From: Asterias rubens
Lineage: Eukaryota > Echinodermata > Asteroidea > Forcipulatida > Asteriidae
Direction: 5' to 3'
Assembly: GCF_902459465.1 (NCBI RefSeq)
Contig: NC_047078.1
Coordinates: forward strand, 10,378,333 to 10,442,332
Length of the DNA stretch: 64,000 bases
Shown here: positions 38,899 through 44,370 of the stretch, in pieces
How the letters are laid out: the number at the start of each line of letters is the position of its first letter
Numbering within the stretch: the first letter of the stretch is position 1
Made by a program: the position numbers and the translations under genes
Notes under the pieces: generated by a model
The model's database searches: none
Seen by the model: only the letters and a program-made list of their open reading frames with translations
Told to the model about the DNA's origin: nothing

Positions 38899-41590
38899 TT
38901 TTTTTTTTACCAATTCAAAATGTGATAAATTCCTTCATGATCTGTTTGTGTTTTTGTATTACTTTTACCTCAGCATGTTTGTTTGTATTTCTTGTAATGC
39001 GCAGTAGAGTATGATACTTGCAAGTCAGAACTTTGCGTGTGTCTGTTACATGGTTAAAACCGATCGTCCAGTTACACATTTACATGATTATTTTGCTATG
39101 AAGTGAGCTACATTGGAATTTCAGCTACTGAACCAACTATACAAATTCACTGTAAATAATATGTTCAATGTCATGTCTAAAACAGAGAGGGAAACCTTTA
39201 GTTAATTTAAATTTCGAAAGGGCAAATACATTTTGTGTAGTTGCTTTAATCTTGTATGGCCTACGTGGAGATTTAATACAATAAAACAATAACCTGTCAA
39301 GGTATATATAGTAAGTAGCGATATCCCCTAAAATCTGGAGCAATATTGTCCAGGCAGGAAGGATAATCTGTGATTGGAATACACCATCTGAGACTCGCTT
39401 CACGCAGAAACGTTTCTTAGGTTGGGATGTTTTTGAATCTCTTTCTCTAAAACTACATTTCTTTAAAAGAAATCGTTCCCAAAACATACTATACATTATC
39501 AACAGCTGCAGTGCTTTCTTACTAAGTAAGTTTGTTACCATTAATTGTTTTAGCAATCACCAAAGGTATGCATTCCCTTTCATAATAGTAATAATAATAA
39601 TAATACAAGGCGTTTATATTGCGCTCTACAAAGAACACGGCGTCTCACTAAATGAAATGCAAAGAAATATAAAGACTAACATAAACCATTGATGTGGTTC
39701 ATCAGTCCTGTATACAAAAACAGTAGGAAAAACCGTTCTAAATTACAAGTATAATTTTGACTGCTGATATCGAAATATGTATGAACTTTTACAAACACAA
39801 TTTATAGCAAAACTTGGTCCAGTGGTTGGACTGCGGGACTTACAACCACAAGGTTGTTGGTTCAAATCCACAAAGCTGATTTCACAACGAGCAGAATTAT
39901 TTCTTGATTTGTGCAATTTCATAATCAATAACGTCGAATCAATGTTTGTATGAGATGGTTTGGGCTGTTGCCAGCTTGGTGTTTTAATTCCCTTGTGATA
40001 TAGGAGATTTCCAAGTTCCCCTAGCGGGAAGTTTCTTTACAAAAAGTGTTTTCCCTCCCAAATATGGCAATTTAAATGCTGACTAAGAAAACTTAACCCG
40101 GTCCAATTCCACTAATTTGTAGGCAATATCCATCAAGTATTCCTGCTAAGCTGTTGACATGATCTAACGCAGTCTGAGCTACTTCAGGCTGAAGCGACAG
40201 CATTGGACTCCTCTTGAACGCAAAGAAGGCTCCCATGTAGAAGGCTCCCATGCGCTAACCTTGTCAGCGTTGAATGCCCAGTAACGTAGAGTACGCACGC
40301 ACATACGCCAAAATTTGCCGCTAACCCATGAAATTCGCTTGCCTAAAGCACATAATTCCCTGCTTCCGTAACGCCGATTTCTGCTTCAATAAGCAGATCC
40401 ATTAAGTTGGGCCTTGTTCATGTTTATTGGGTTGTCATTAATAGTCTTCGACAAGGATTCTGCGAGAGTCAAAAAGTCAGGCCATTAGGCCTAAATATTT
40501 TCTTGCAATAATATTGTAAATTTATAAACAAACAGCGTCCCGACAATTTAAATGTATTTCCATTTCACTGATTATATCTACACTTATTTACCGGTTTAAG
40601 TTTGTTGCATTGTTATTTATATAGCTATTCTCTACTTTTTGCAGAATTTAAGACAACATAAAACTACTCAGGCGATGAAAATCAAAATTCCATCTTAAGT
40701 GTCCCGGATCGGTTCCTTCTTAAAGCCATTGGACACTTTCGGTAAACAGTATTGTCCAAGGCCCACACTTCGTGTATCACAACTTCTATATCAAATAACA
40801 AACCTGTGAAAATTTGGGCTTAATCGGTCATCGGAGTCGGGAGAAAATAACGGGAAAACCCACCCTTGTATCCGCGCGTTTTGCCGTGTCATGACATGTG
40901 TTTAAAATAAATCCGTAATTCTCGTTAACGAGAATTGATATTGTTTTACTGTTTTCTCAAAAAGTAAAGCATTTCATGGAATAATATTTCAAGAGAAGTA
41001 TTTCACCACTACCTTCTGTAAACCCTGTAAGTTATTTGTAAATCTGTGAATTTCTTTTCTTTTCCGAAAGGGTCCAATGGCTTTAAGGGGGCGCATGAAC
41101 TGTTATTATTATTATTTTTTTTTTTACCAATTCAAAATGTGATAAATTCCTTCTTGATCTGATTGTGTTTTTGTATTACTTTTACATCAGCATTGGGCTG
41201 TTGCCAGCTTGGTGTTTAAATCCCCTTGTGACATGTGAGGTTTCCAAGTTCCCCTGGCGGGAAGATTCTTTAAAAAAAGTGTTTTCCCTCCCAAATGTGG
41301 CAATTTAAATGCTGACTAAGAAAACTTACCCCGGTCCAATTCCATCGCATTTGTAGGCTATATCCATCAAGTATTCCCGCTAAGCTGTTGACATGATCTA
41401 ACGCAGTCTGAGCTACTTCAGGCTGAAGCGACAGCATTGGACTCCTCTTGAACGCAAAGAAGGCTCCCATGTAGAGGTCCACTGTGCCGTCAAACGAGCC
41501 TTGCAACGGCACCTCCTGCCCGCTGATTACCCCGGTGCCTAGGAGCGCTGTGATGCACCCGACTAGCCGTACAGCCCTCCACTTCAACAT
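13804..41590 (-). CDS. GABA-B receptor-like class C GPCR, 17 exons
   Basis: The product is a plasma-membrane class C receptor with a Venus-flytrap ectodomain and seven helices, GABA-B type. Minus-strand exons: 41590-41330, 27033-26893, 25979-25812, 25049-24942, 24292-24227, 23398-23198, 22632-22402, 21763-21700, 21137-21054, 19398-19248, 18531-18399, 17835-17722, 17076-16954, 16108-15931, 15386-15223, 14136-13996 and 13875-13804 (stop). All phases join, giving about 799 residues. Exon 1 starts MLKWRAVRLVGCITALLG, a signal peptide; an in-frame ATG six codons upstream is possible. Glycosylation sites NWT, NST and NAS are visible. FCQ|AYISGVYGAKYVWVAPDW (exons 5-6) is typical of the lower lobe. 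TM1 (about 465-488) leads into IKMSSP after exon 10; TM5 ends LAWETRN followed by LNDS; TM7 ends NFIPK. The tail (LEQKRARLRQL) could form a short coiled coil. No sushi domains are present. The usual CSS-type GABA-binding loop reads WGPIVSVEALAVNQ, so GABA binding is doubtful; a GABBR2-like or orphan role is possible. Confidence 0.92.
14174..14521. mobile_element. TTAA MITE family A
   Basis: TTAA is present at 14170-14173 and 14522-14525. Both AGGCAGTGGACACTATTGG ends and the GAGACCTCAAGTT central palindrome are intact. It lies in a receptor intron. Confidence 0.85.
15520..15899. mobile_element. TTAA MITE family A
   Basis: TTAA flanks both sides (15516-15519, 15900-15903). The copy is complete, with ends and central palindrome intact, and its right TTAA lies about 30 bp from the receptor exon 14 donor. 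Confidence 0.85.
16217..16394. mobile_element. Long hairpin MITE
   Basis: The arms read ACCCATACACCGATGTGTGT then TAGCACTGTATAC, with the complement at the right. The inner arm GTCCTGTGAAAAAATATCAC pairs with GTGATATTTTTTTTCACAGG around an ACTCGG spacer. A broken relative is at about 37813-37895. Confidence 0.8.
17155..17712. mobile_element. MITE with GGGCCAATTT ends and internal AATATTTACGT repeats
   Basis: The ends GGGCCAATTTCATAGCGCTG and GCTATTAAATTGGGCCC are inverted. Between 17217 and 17455 lie about a dozen degenerate TCAATATTTACGT units, many in inverted orientation, so the interior can fold extensively. Confidence 0.65.
18165..18375. mobile_element. Degenerate TTAA MITE family A relative
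   Basis: The right half (TTTTCAGAGAGAGCCATTTC, ACAATGTTTTACATTATCAA, CAATAGTGCCAACTTCCTTT) matches family A. The centre is a different hairpin, GGCTTCAGGCCTGAAG. Confidence 0.6.
18945..19193. mobile_element. TTAA MITE family A, 5' truncated
   Basis: The copy retains AATGAAAGAAGAAAA, GTGTGTGCTTTCAGATA, TCAGAGGGAGGCGTTTCTCA and GTGGCTTTAA, with TTAA at 19194-19197. The left inverted repeat is not recognisable. Confidence 0.6.
19588..20003. repeat. 217-bp recent tandem duplication in receptor intron
   Basis: Two nearly identical copies begin GTTTTGTTAAAAATTACAG at 19594 and 19811 and both end AAGTGAGTGAAAATCTG. Only a few changes separate them. The first starts after a short extra repeat of the same GTTTTGTTAAAAATTACAG motif. 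Confidence 0.85.
20640..20905. mobile_element. TTAA MITE family A, 3' truncated
   Basis: TTAA at 20636-20639 is followed by AGACGCTGGACTCCTTTGG, then family A sequence to GTGGAAAATTACTTGTCGCT. The right end is missing. Confidence 0.6.
21172..21544. mobile_element. TTAA MITE family A, right end decayed
   Basis: TTAA at 21168-21171 and the left end AGGAAGTGGACACTATTGG are intact, and the GAGACCTC palindrome is present. The right end reads CCAATATTGTCAACTGTA without TTAA. It lies immediately upstream of receptor exon 9 (minus strand). Confidence 0.75.
21990..22353. mobile_element. TTAA MITE family A relative
   Basis: TTAA is present at 21986-21989 and 22354-22357. The ends are divergent (AGGCACTGAGATGGACAAC; CCAAAGGTGTCCTGTGC). 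The body matches family A, but the centre (AACTTCAGACATGAAGCC) is a different short hairpin. Confidence 0.7.
22602..23036. repeat. Tandem duplication covering receptor exon 7 acceptor
   Basis: A segment of about 217 bp occurs twice. The first copy carries the first codons of receptor exon 7 with its acceptor (GGGGCTTCTGAAACGTCAAC on the plus strand). The second, at about 22815-23036, repeats that acceptor plus the flanking intron (CAGCGGACCAGT, ACTCCAGCGGAT, TGCCTATGCTACTAAAACTT). Confidence 0.8.
23611..23993. mobile_element. TTAA MITE family A
   Basis: TTAA is at 23607-23610 and 23994-23997. The copy is complete, with the GAGACCTCAAGTT palindrome in the opposite orientation to most copies. 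Confidence 0.85.
24350..24870. mobile_element. TTAA MITE family A split by a LINE fragment
   Basis: The left half (GTAAAGACAATGGACACTAT to ACAAATGAAAGAAAAAC, ending about 24490) resumes at about 24751 (TCTTGTCACACGAAGTTGTG) and runs to GGGAGCCGTTTTCT. The gap holds the LINE 3' end listed next. Confidence 0.75.
24491..24750 (+). mobile_element. Non-LTR retrotransposon 3' end with (ATT)n tail
   Basis: The frame ending at TAA 24617-24619 encodes APRIWNSLPLNLR and FKSLLKTYL, the familiar C-terminal end of CR1/L2/jockey-like reverse transcriptase ORFs. A short 3' UTR (GCGCCTTGAACACCCAGCAG) and about seven ATT units follow. It is a 5'-truncated insertion inside a MITE. Confidence 0.75.
25355..25566. 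mobile_element. Hairpin MITE
   Basis: GTGTGTTATAAAACACATAT then TGACTGGCA at the left pairs with TGCCAGTCAATATGCGTATA then ATAACGCAC at the right. An inner arm AGAAGAGGGGCCTATTTC pairs with GAAATAGGTCCCTCTTCT. Confidence 0.7.
26035..26440 (+). mobile_element. tRNA-derived SINE with AT-rich tail
   Basis: A tRNA-like head (box B GTGGGTTCGAGTTAC) is followed by CCTTAATCAAGACCCTTAAC, GGATGGGACGTTAAGCCGAT and a tail GCTATATAAGACTTCGATAT plus ATT units. It matches the layout of the element at 2978, and a loose fragment of the same domain is at about 2905-2955. Confidence 0.65.
26540..26630. repeat. Short repeat with GTCGAAACGTTGAGACC motif
   Basis: GATGACTAGAGCAAGCTAGT then CGAAACGTTGAGACC resembles 41640-41700, where GACGAGCAGAGTGTACTGGT is followed by CGAAACGTCGAGACC. 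The shared half-palindrome suggests an interspersed repeat of unknown class. Confidence 0.4.
26687..26788. mobile_element. Small hairpin element
   Basis: TTGTATACCTTCCGCCCGG is repeated inverted as CCGGGCGGAAGGTATACAA around about 65 bp. Confidence 0.6.
27116..27369. mobile_element. MITE with GGGTGCGTTCG ends
   Basis: The left end GGGTGCGTTCGATTAGCTTC then CCTGGG pairs with CCCAGGGAAGCTAAACGAAC then GCACCC. The interior is unusually GC-rich. ATA is present on both sides, a possible 3-bp target repeat. A relative is nested at 45190-45627. Confidence 0.75.
27731..28996. mobile_element. Fold-back element rich in TTACGAATG motifs
   Basis: The outer ends GCTACTCTCACACT and AGTGTGAGAGTAGC are inverted. 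Long imperfect arms follow (GCGAATATTCTTGCGAATA versus TATTCGCAAGAATATTCGC; GTCACCCCTCGGTCG versus CGAGGGGTGACC). The middle is packed with GCGAATG, CTTACGAA and CATTCGTAA words. No coding sequence is seen. Confidence 0.75.
29080..29170 (+). mobile_element. tRNA-like SINE fragment
   Basis: ATCCAGTTGGTATAGCGCC resembles box A and GTTGGTTCAAGTCCC a box B. No closed acceptor stem is visible. Confidence 0.45.
29521..30565. mobile_element. Inverted-repeat element hosting a LINE insertion
   Basis: The left end CACTGCAGCAATAAACGAGA then ACAATAACGATCAC pairs with the right end TGGTTATTGTTCTCGTTATC then GCTGCAGTG. The LINE relic listed next occupies most of the inside. Confidence 0.55.
29620..30505 (-). 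pseudogene. 5'-truncated non-LTR retrotransposon, reverse transcriptase C-terminus
   Basis: The minus-strand frame 30505-29906 (199 codons) starts FNVQKTKEMIFDFRRG and runs through EYKYLGTVVDDQLNW, the region following the catalytic YADD box in LINE reverse transcriptases. It continues to the C-terminal thumb-like sequence (LRKLKKFHVDRSILRLFYQS, FDRVKKNAQRIIG) and ends NSIHLFNSLVKR before a stop. The 3' UTR ends with AATAAAGAATTATAATC and three or four TAATC units on the minus strand. The endonuclease and most of the polymerase are missing, so the copy is dead on arrival. It lies in receptor intron 1 in the same orientation as the gene. The clade (Rex1/CR1-like) is a guess. Confidence 0.85.
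30630..31000. mobile_element. TTAA MITE family A
   Basis: TTAA flanks both sides (30626-30629, 31001-31004). The copy is full length with a clear central palindrome. Confidence 0.88.
31132..31510. mobile_element. TTAA MITE family A
   Basis: TTAA is at 31128-31131 and 31511-31514. The copy is full length and only about 130 bp from the preceding one, in the same orientation. Confidence 0.88.
31515..32327. other. Receptor intron 1, no element recognised
   Basis: This is AT-rich unique-looking sequence with no convincing ORF, hairpin or repeat. Confidence 0.4.
32656..33769 (-). mobile_element. Tc1/mariner relic nested in the long-TIR element
   Basis: The inverted repeats are about 215 bp, starting AACTGCGCCAATAAAGTATC. 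TA is present at 32654-32655 and 33770-33771. The sister long-TIR copy at 47136 has the empty site (CTATAC-TA-CTCTGC near 47450), so the insertion post-dates the copies' split. Confidence 0.92.
32951..33370 (-). pseudogene. Tc1/mariner transposase, internally deleted
   Basis: On the minus strand the N-terminal part reads AAHQVKTSPATVSKWWNRYQ then NVDDLPMSGRPR, the second helix-turn-helix and GRPR-type linker. It continues only in other frames. The C-terminal part (about 33133 down to 33010) reads IRGLIESMRRRLLAVQ then GGHTKN, the end of a Tc1 transposase. The entire DDE catalytic core between them is missing, so the copy cannot encode an active enzyme. Confidence 0.85.
34440..35100. repeat. 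About 115-bp tandem array inside long-TIR element
   Basis: Units containing ACCTTTTGATATTATAGTG, GAAGGAACGTAGACC and AACGTAAACGTAGCTGCG repeat about five times (starts near 34497, 34690, 34804, 34919 and 35034). Copy 2 of the element has only about three (48004-48380). Confidence 0.85.
36718..37073. mobile_element. TTAA MITE family A, diverged
   Basis: The ends AGGCACTGGACACGTTTGG and CCAATAGTGTCCAGTGCCT are clear. The left flank is TTGA and the right TAATA, so the target site has decayed. The central palindrome is lost. Confidence 0.75.
37545..37690. repeat. Polypurine tract
   Basis: About 145 bp of GGA/GGGA-rich sequence is almost free of pyrimidines on the plus strand. It is low-complexity DNA that could form triplex or slipped structures. 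The Pro/Ser-rich complement frames are not genes. Confidence 0.85.
38815..38897. repeat. (ATT)n microsatellite
   Basis: About 27 perfect TTA units end in a T-run. The copy in the duplicated segment (about 41101) has only three or four units. Confidence 0.95.
39590..39665 (-). mobile_element. LINE/SINE 3' tail fragment
   Basis: AATAATAATAATAATACAAG then GCGTTTATATTGCGCTC is the complement of the GCGC...ATT tail seen on other elements. A similar piece in the other direction is at 2575-2640. Confidence 0.5.
39806..39900 (+). mobile_element. tRNA-like SINE fragment
   Basis: GGTCCAGTGGTTGGACTGCG (box A-like) and GGTTGTTGGTTCAAATCC (box B-like) are spaced as in a tRNA, but the acceptor stem does not pair. 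Confidence 0.45.
40093..40245 (-). pseudogene. Duplicated fragment of receptor exon 1
   Basis: The minus strand repeats the second half of exon 1, from GAFFAFKRS through SLQPEVAQTALDHVNSLAGI to the donor region. It lacks the signal peptide. Base changes alter the end (the ATGCGATGG of the true exon is altered) and the donor context becomes GGGTTAAG. It lies 3' of the functional exon in transcription order, so it sits in intron 1. Confidence 0.8.
40724..41082. mobile_element. TTAA MITE family B, complete
   Basis: TTAA is at 40720-40723 and 41083-41086. The ends read AGCCATTGGACACTTTCGG and GAAAGGGTCCAATGGCT. The first duplicate copy near 38793 has the empty site CTTCTTAAGAGGGCGCATG. Confidence 0.9.
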
Positions 41591-42240
41591 CTTCTGCTCA
41601 CCACCCATCACTCCACCAACCAAGACTGCGATGAAAACACACTCAGCTGAAGACGAGCAGAGTGTACTGGTCGAAACGTCGAGACCACACTCTTTCCAGA
41701 GCCAACACTCACTCAAAAGAGATATACACTTGGTTGTTCCCGCAAATTTATTTATTTGTAATTTCTTGCTGTTCTTGTTTAATATTTTCTGTCTGTTGTA
41801 AAGAGGTAACCTTGGCCAGTCTTAGCGAATTTTTTGTTTAATTAGAGGGGACTGTAAAATATGAATCCAAAACTCGATTCAAAAATTGTGTTGATTTTGT
41901 TCTACAGAATTGTATATGGCTATACTTGACTACTTCGCATGTTTGTTTCAAGCAATGAGTGCATGAAGATAATGTTGAATCATTTGAAGATTTGTTGAAT
42001 CAAGCAGTGCAAGTGTTTTTAAAGATGCTTGGATTCAAATACAATGAGCACGTCTTGTCCCTACTGACACACTGTGACGTAGAAAACAGTGATCCACGTG
42101 TATTTTATACAAACCAAAACTGTCCTATGAAATATTCAACAATTCTAAAGATTGAACCGCCCCGATTGGTCAATCGATCTGCTCGCTGTATTGTTAATCG
42201 TGAATTATTCAACACTTCTACACACAGAGGAAAGATTACA
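41591..42240. other. Receptor upstream region
   Basis: This should hold the receptor promoter and 5' UTR. I see no clear TATA box. A repeat-like segment with GGTCGAAACGTCGAGACC lies at 41666-41683. A 97-codon frame at 41959-42252 has no recognisable family. Confidence 0.4.
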
Positions 42241-42590
42241 CAACTTGTGTAAAATATTACCTGTTTTAGATGTAGTGGGCGAACACCATAACTATTAGGT
42301 AAAACTTTACCCAACAGGCGTTGGGTAATATCTTGCTTAATAGCTGTGTAAAAGTTTACATAAATATTGGGTAGTTTTCTTTACTGAATTGTTGGGTAAA
42401 CCCACTCATGTAAAATATTACTTAATTGTGACGTAAGACTTTACCGCATTACAATGTAAATAGTTGTGTAAAACTTTACATCAATATTGGGTATTTTTTT
42501 TTACTGAATTGGTGGGTATAAATCCACTCATGTAAAATAATTACCTAATTTTGAAGTATAGATTTTACCGATTTTTAATGTAAACTGTGT
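42241..42590. repeat. About 121-bp degenerate tandem repeat
   Basis: Units with TGTGTAAAAGTTTACATAAA, TATTGGGTA, TTTACTGAATTG and CCACTCATGTAAAATA begin near 42346 and 42467, with a weaker partial unit before. Confidence 0.7.
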
Positions 42591-42865
42591 GCCTTTAAAA
42601 CTGGTAATAATAATTATACACAATGCTTGTGTTGAATACTAGCAAAGTGTTATTTCATGGAGTTTAGGGCTGTAATAAATGGACACATCATAAATACTGA
42701 GACTTGGCGACTACAACAAGAATTTCAAGATAACAACTTTTTAATAAAAATTTAATGGTAATAACATTAACAATCCAAAACATCACATGTGCAAAATGGG
42801 GTTTTCTGTATGTTTCATAATCAGTCAACAATTTCAGTGAATTTAAAAAATTACAAAAAATCTAC

Positions 42866-43370
42866 CTAATTGGCAAGGTCAGAACAAATACTTCCAGGCT
42901 AACACAGTTTAAACTGTAAGGTTGTTCCATAAATCAAAACTATCACAACTATCACATCTCTTATGATTTTGATACTTTATTGCAAACAATTTGTGCAAGA
43001 ACTTCTTTAACTACAATGCTTCTGGAATGGTCAAATTACATTAATTGGCAAGGTCAGAATAAATACTTCCAGGCTAACCGGCTTAAAGAAGAACTCCAAG
43101 GTCAAATGTAATTTTGGGTTTGAACAATTTGTATGGGGAACTATTGGTTTATCCTAATTGTCGCTAAGCAATCAAAACGGCGTTGAATTGACATTTTGAC
43201 AAATTTGACAAAAACTGGAAGGGTATTGAATACAAATTTGAATTTGACCTTTGAGTTCCTATTTAAACTGTAAGGTTGTTCCATAAATCCAAACTATCAC
43301 AACTATCACATCTCTTATGATTTTGATACGTATTTGCAAACATTTTGTGCAAGAACTTTCACTGCACCAC
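42866..43370. repeat. Tandem duplication with a MITE in the second copy
   Basis: AATTGGCAAGGTCAGAA, ATACTTCCAGGCTAAC, ACTGTAAGGTTGTTCCATAA and ATCACATCTCTTATGATTTT occur in both copies (starts near 42869 and 43042). Confidence 0.8.
43087..43262. mobile_element. Short TTAA MITE
   Basis: TTAA is at 43083-43086 and 43263-43266. The ends read AGAAGAACTCCAAGGTCAAA and TTTGACCTTTGAGTTCCTAT. The unoccupied duplicate near 42909 reads CAGTTTAAACTG. Confidence 0.88.
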
Positions 43371-43589
43371 CCGAGTTTCTGAAAACCAATTTTTTCAAGA
43401 TTCTTGCAGTAAACAACTGGAATCGTAGTTCAATTTTTAACAGATAGCTTAATATTTATGCACAATTTTTTACCCTTTCGGTAATGTTTGTATAAAAGTA
43501 CAAGCTCCCATTGGGAACAATAATCAGCTCTCGAATATTTTTTTGTAAGGATAAAATGGACACAATAGCTTTTCAAGGCTTTTATCTGG

Positions 43590-43735
43590 CTCAATGCTCA
43601 TACTAATTAAATGCGAAGGCGTTAGTTTTCGACAATATCATCATTAATGATGAATAAATACAGTTTCCTTTGTGCTTACTAATTAGTATGAGCTAAATTA
43701 TTTCATCGAAGCTAATGACGATGAAATAATTTAGC
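43590..43735. repeat. Nested hairpins
   Basis: GCTAAATTATTTCATCG and CGATGAAATAATTTAGC form a 17-bp stem (about 43692-43733). TGCTCATACTAATTA and TAATTAGTATGAGCT form another, longer-range pair. Confidence 0.75.
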
Positions 43736-43768
43736 TGTATATACAAATGTAGAGCAATGATTAGTTAA

Positions 43769-44152
43769 AGGCAGTGGACACTATTGGTAATTGTCAAAGA
43801 CTAGCCTTCACAGTTGGTGTATCTCATCATATGCATAAATAATAACCAACCTGTGAAAATTTGAGCTCAATAGGTCGTCGAAGTTGCGAGATAATAATGA
43901 AAGAAAAAACTTCCTTGTCACATGAAGTTGTGTGCTTTTAGATGGTTGATTTCGAGACCTCAAATTAATTCTAAACTTGAGGTCTCGAAATCAAAATCGT
44001 GGAAAAATACTTCTTTCTCGAAAACTATGTCACTTCAGAGGGAGCCGTTTCCCACAATGTTTTATACCATCAACCTCTCCCCATTACTCATTACCAAGTA
44101 AAGTTTTATGCTAATAATTATTTTGAGTAATTACCAATAGTGTCCACTGCCT
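43769..44152. mobile_element. TTAA MITE family A
   Basis: TTAA at 43765-43768 and both ends are present; the right flank reads TTATC. The central palindrome carries an extra AATT. Confidence 0.85.
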
Positions 44153-44370
44153 TATCATGCAGCAGGTGCATCAATTAATTAATACAACTCATTAACTTTG
44201 CGCGGGAGACTCTACAATCTGCCGACAGAGGGCGCGATTCCTATTTAATTACCTAGTCAGATACCCTAAACCAAATTCAACGCTGAACGTACGGATGAAG
44301 TCAAGTTTGATAAATCACGTGCTTCCTATTCAGAAACGCACGCTGCTTTGAAACAGAATTTCTCAAAAAC

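Larger units (their letters stand above)
38310..41330. repeat. Local duplication reaching into receptor exon 1
   Basis: Sequence from about 38310-38930 reappears at about 40257-41140, and 39965-40240 reappears at 41196-41475. The junction near 40240-40260 joins the copied exon fragment to the second copy. The copies differ by an (ATT)n length change and a MITE insertion. Confidence 0.8.

Noticed and set aside
38765..39014. Poly-leucine and poly-tyrosine frames
   Set aside because: These are translations of the (ATT)n microsatellite.
39137..39556. 139-residue frame on the minus strand
   Set aside because: Its left part overlaps a diverged MITE-like segment (ACAGCTGCAGTGCTTTCTTA, CACCAAAGGTATGCATTCCC). 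No recognisable protein features were found.
39806..39900. Functional tRNA gene
   Set aside because: Box A and box B-like sequences are present, but acceptor and anticodon stems do not pair. It fits a SINE head better, as do 12318-12420 and 29080-29170.
41959..42252. 97-residue frame upstream of the receptor
   Set aside because: No recognisable family, signal or splice context; it is likely chance.
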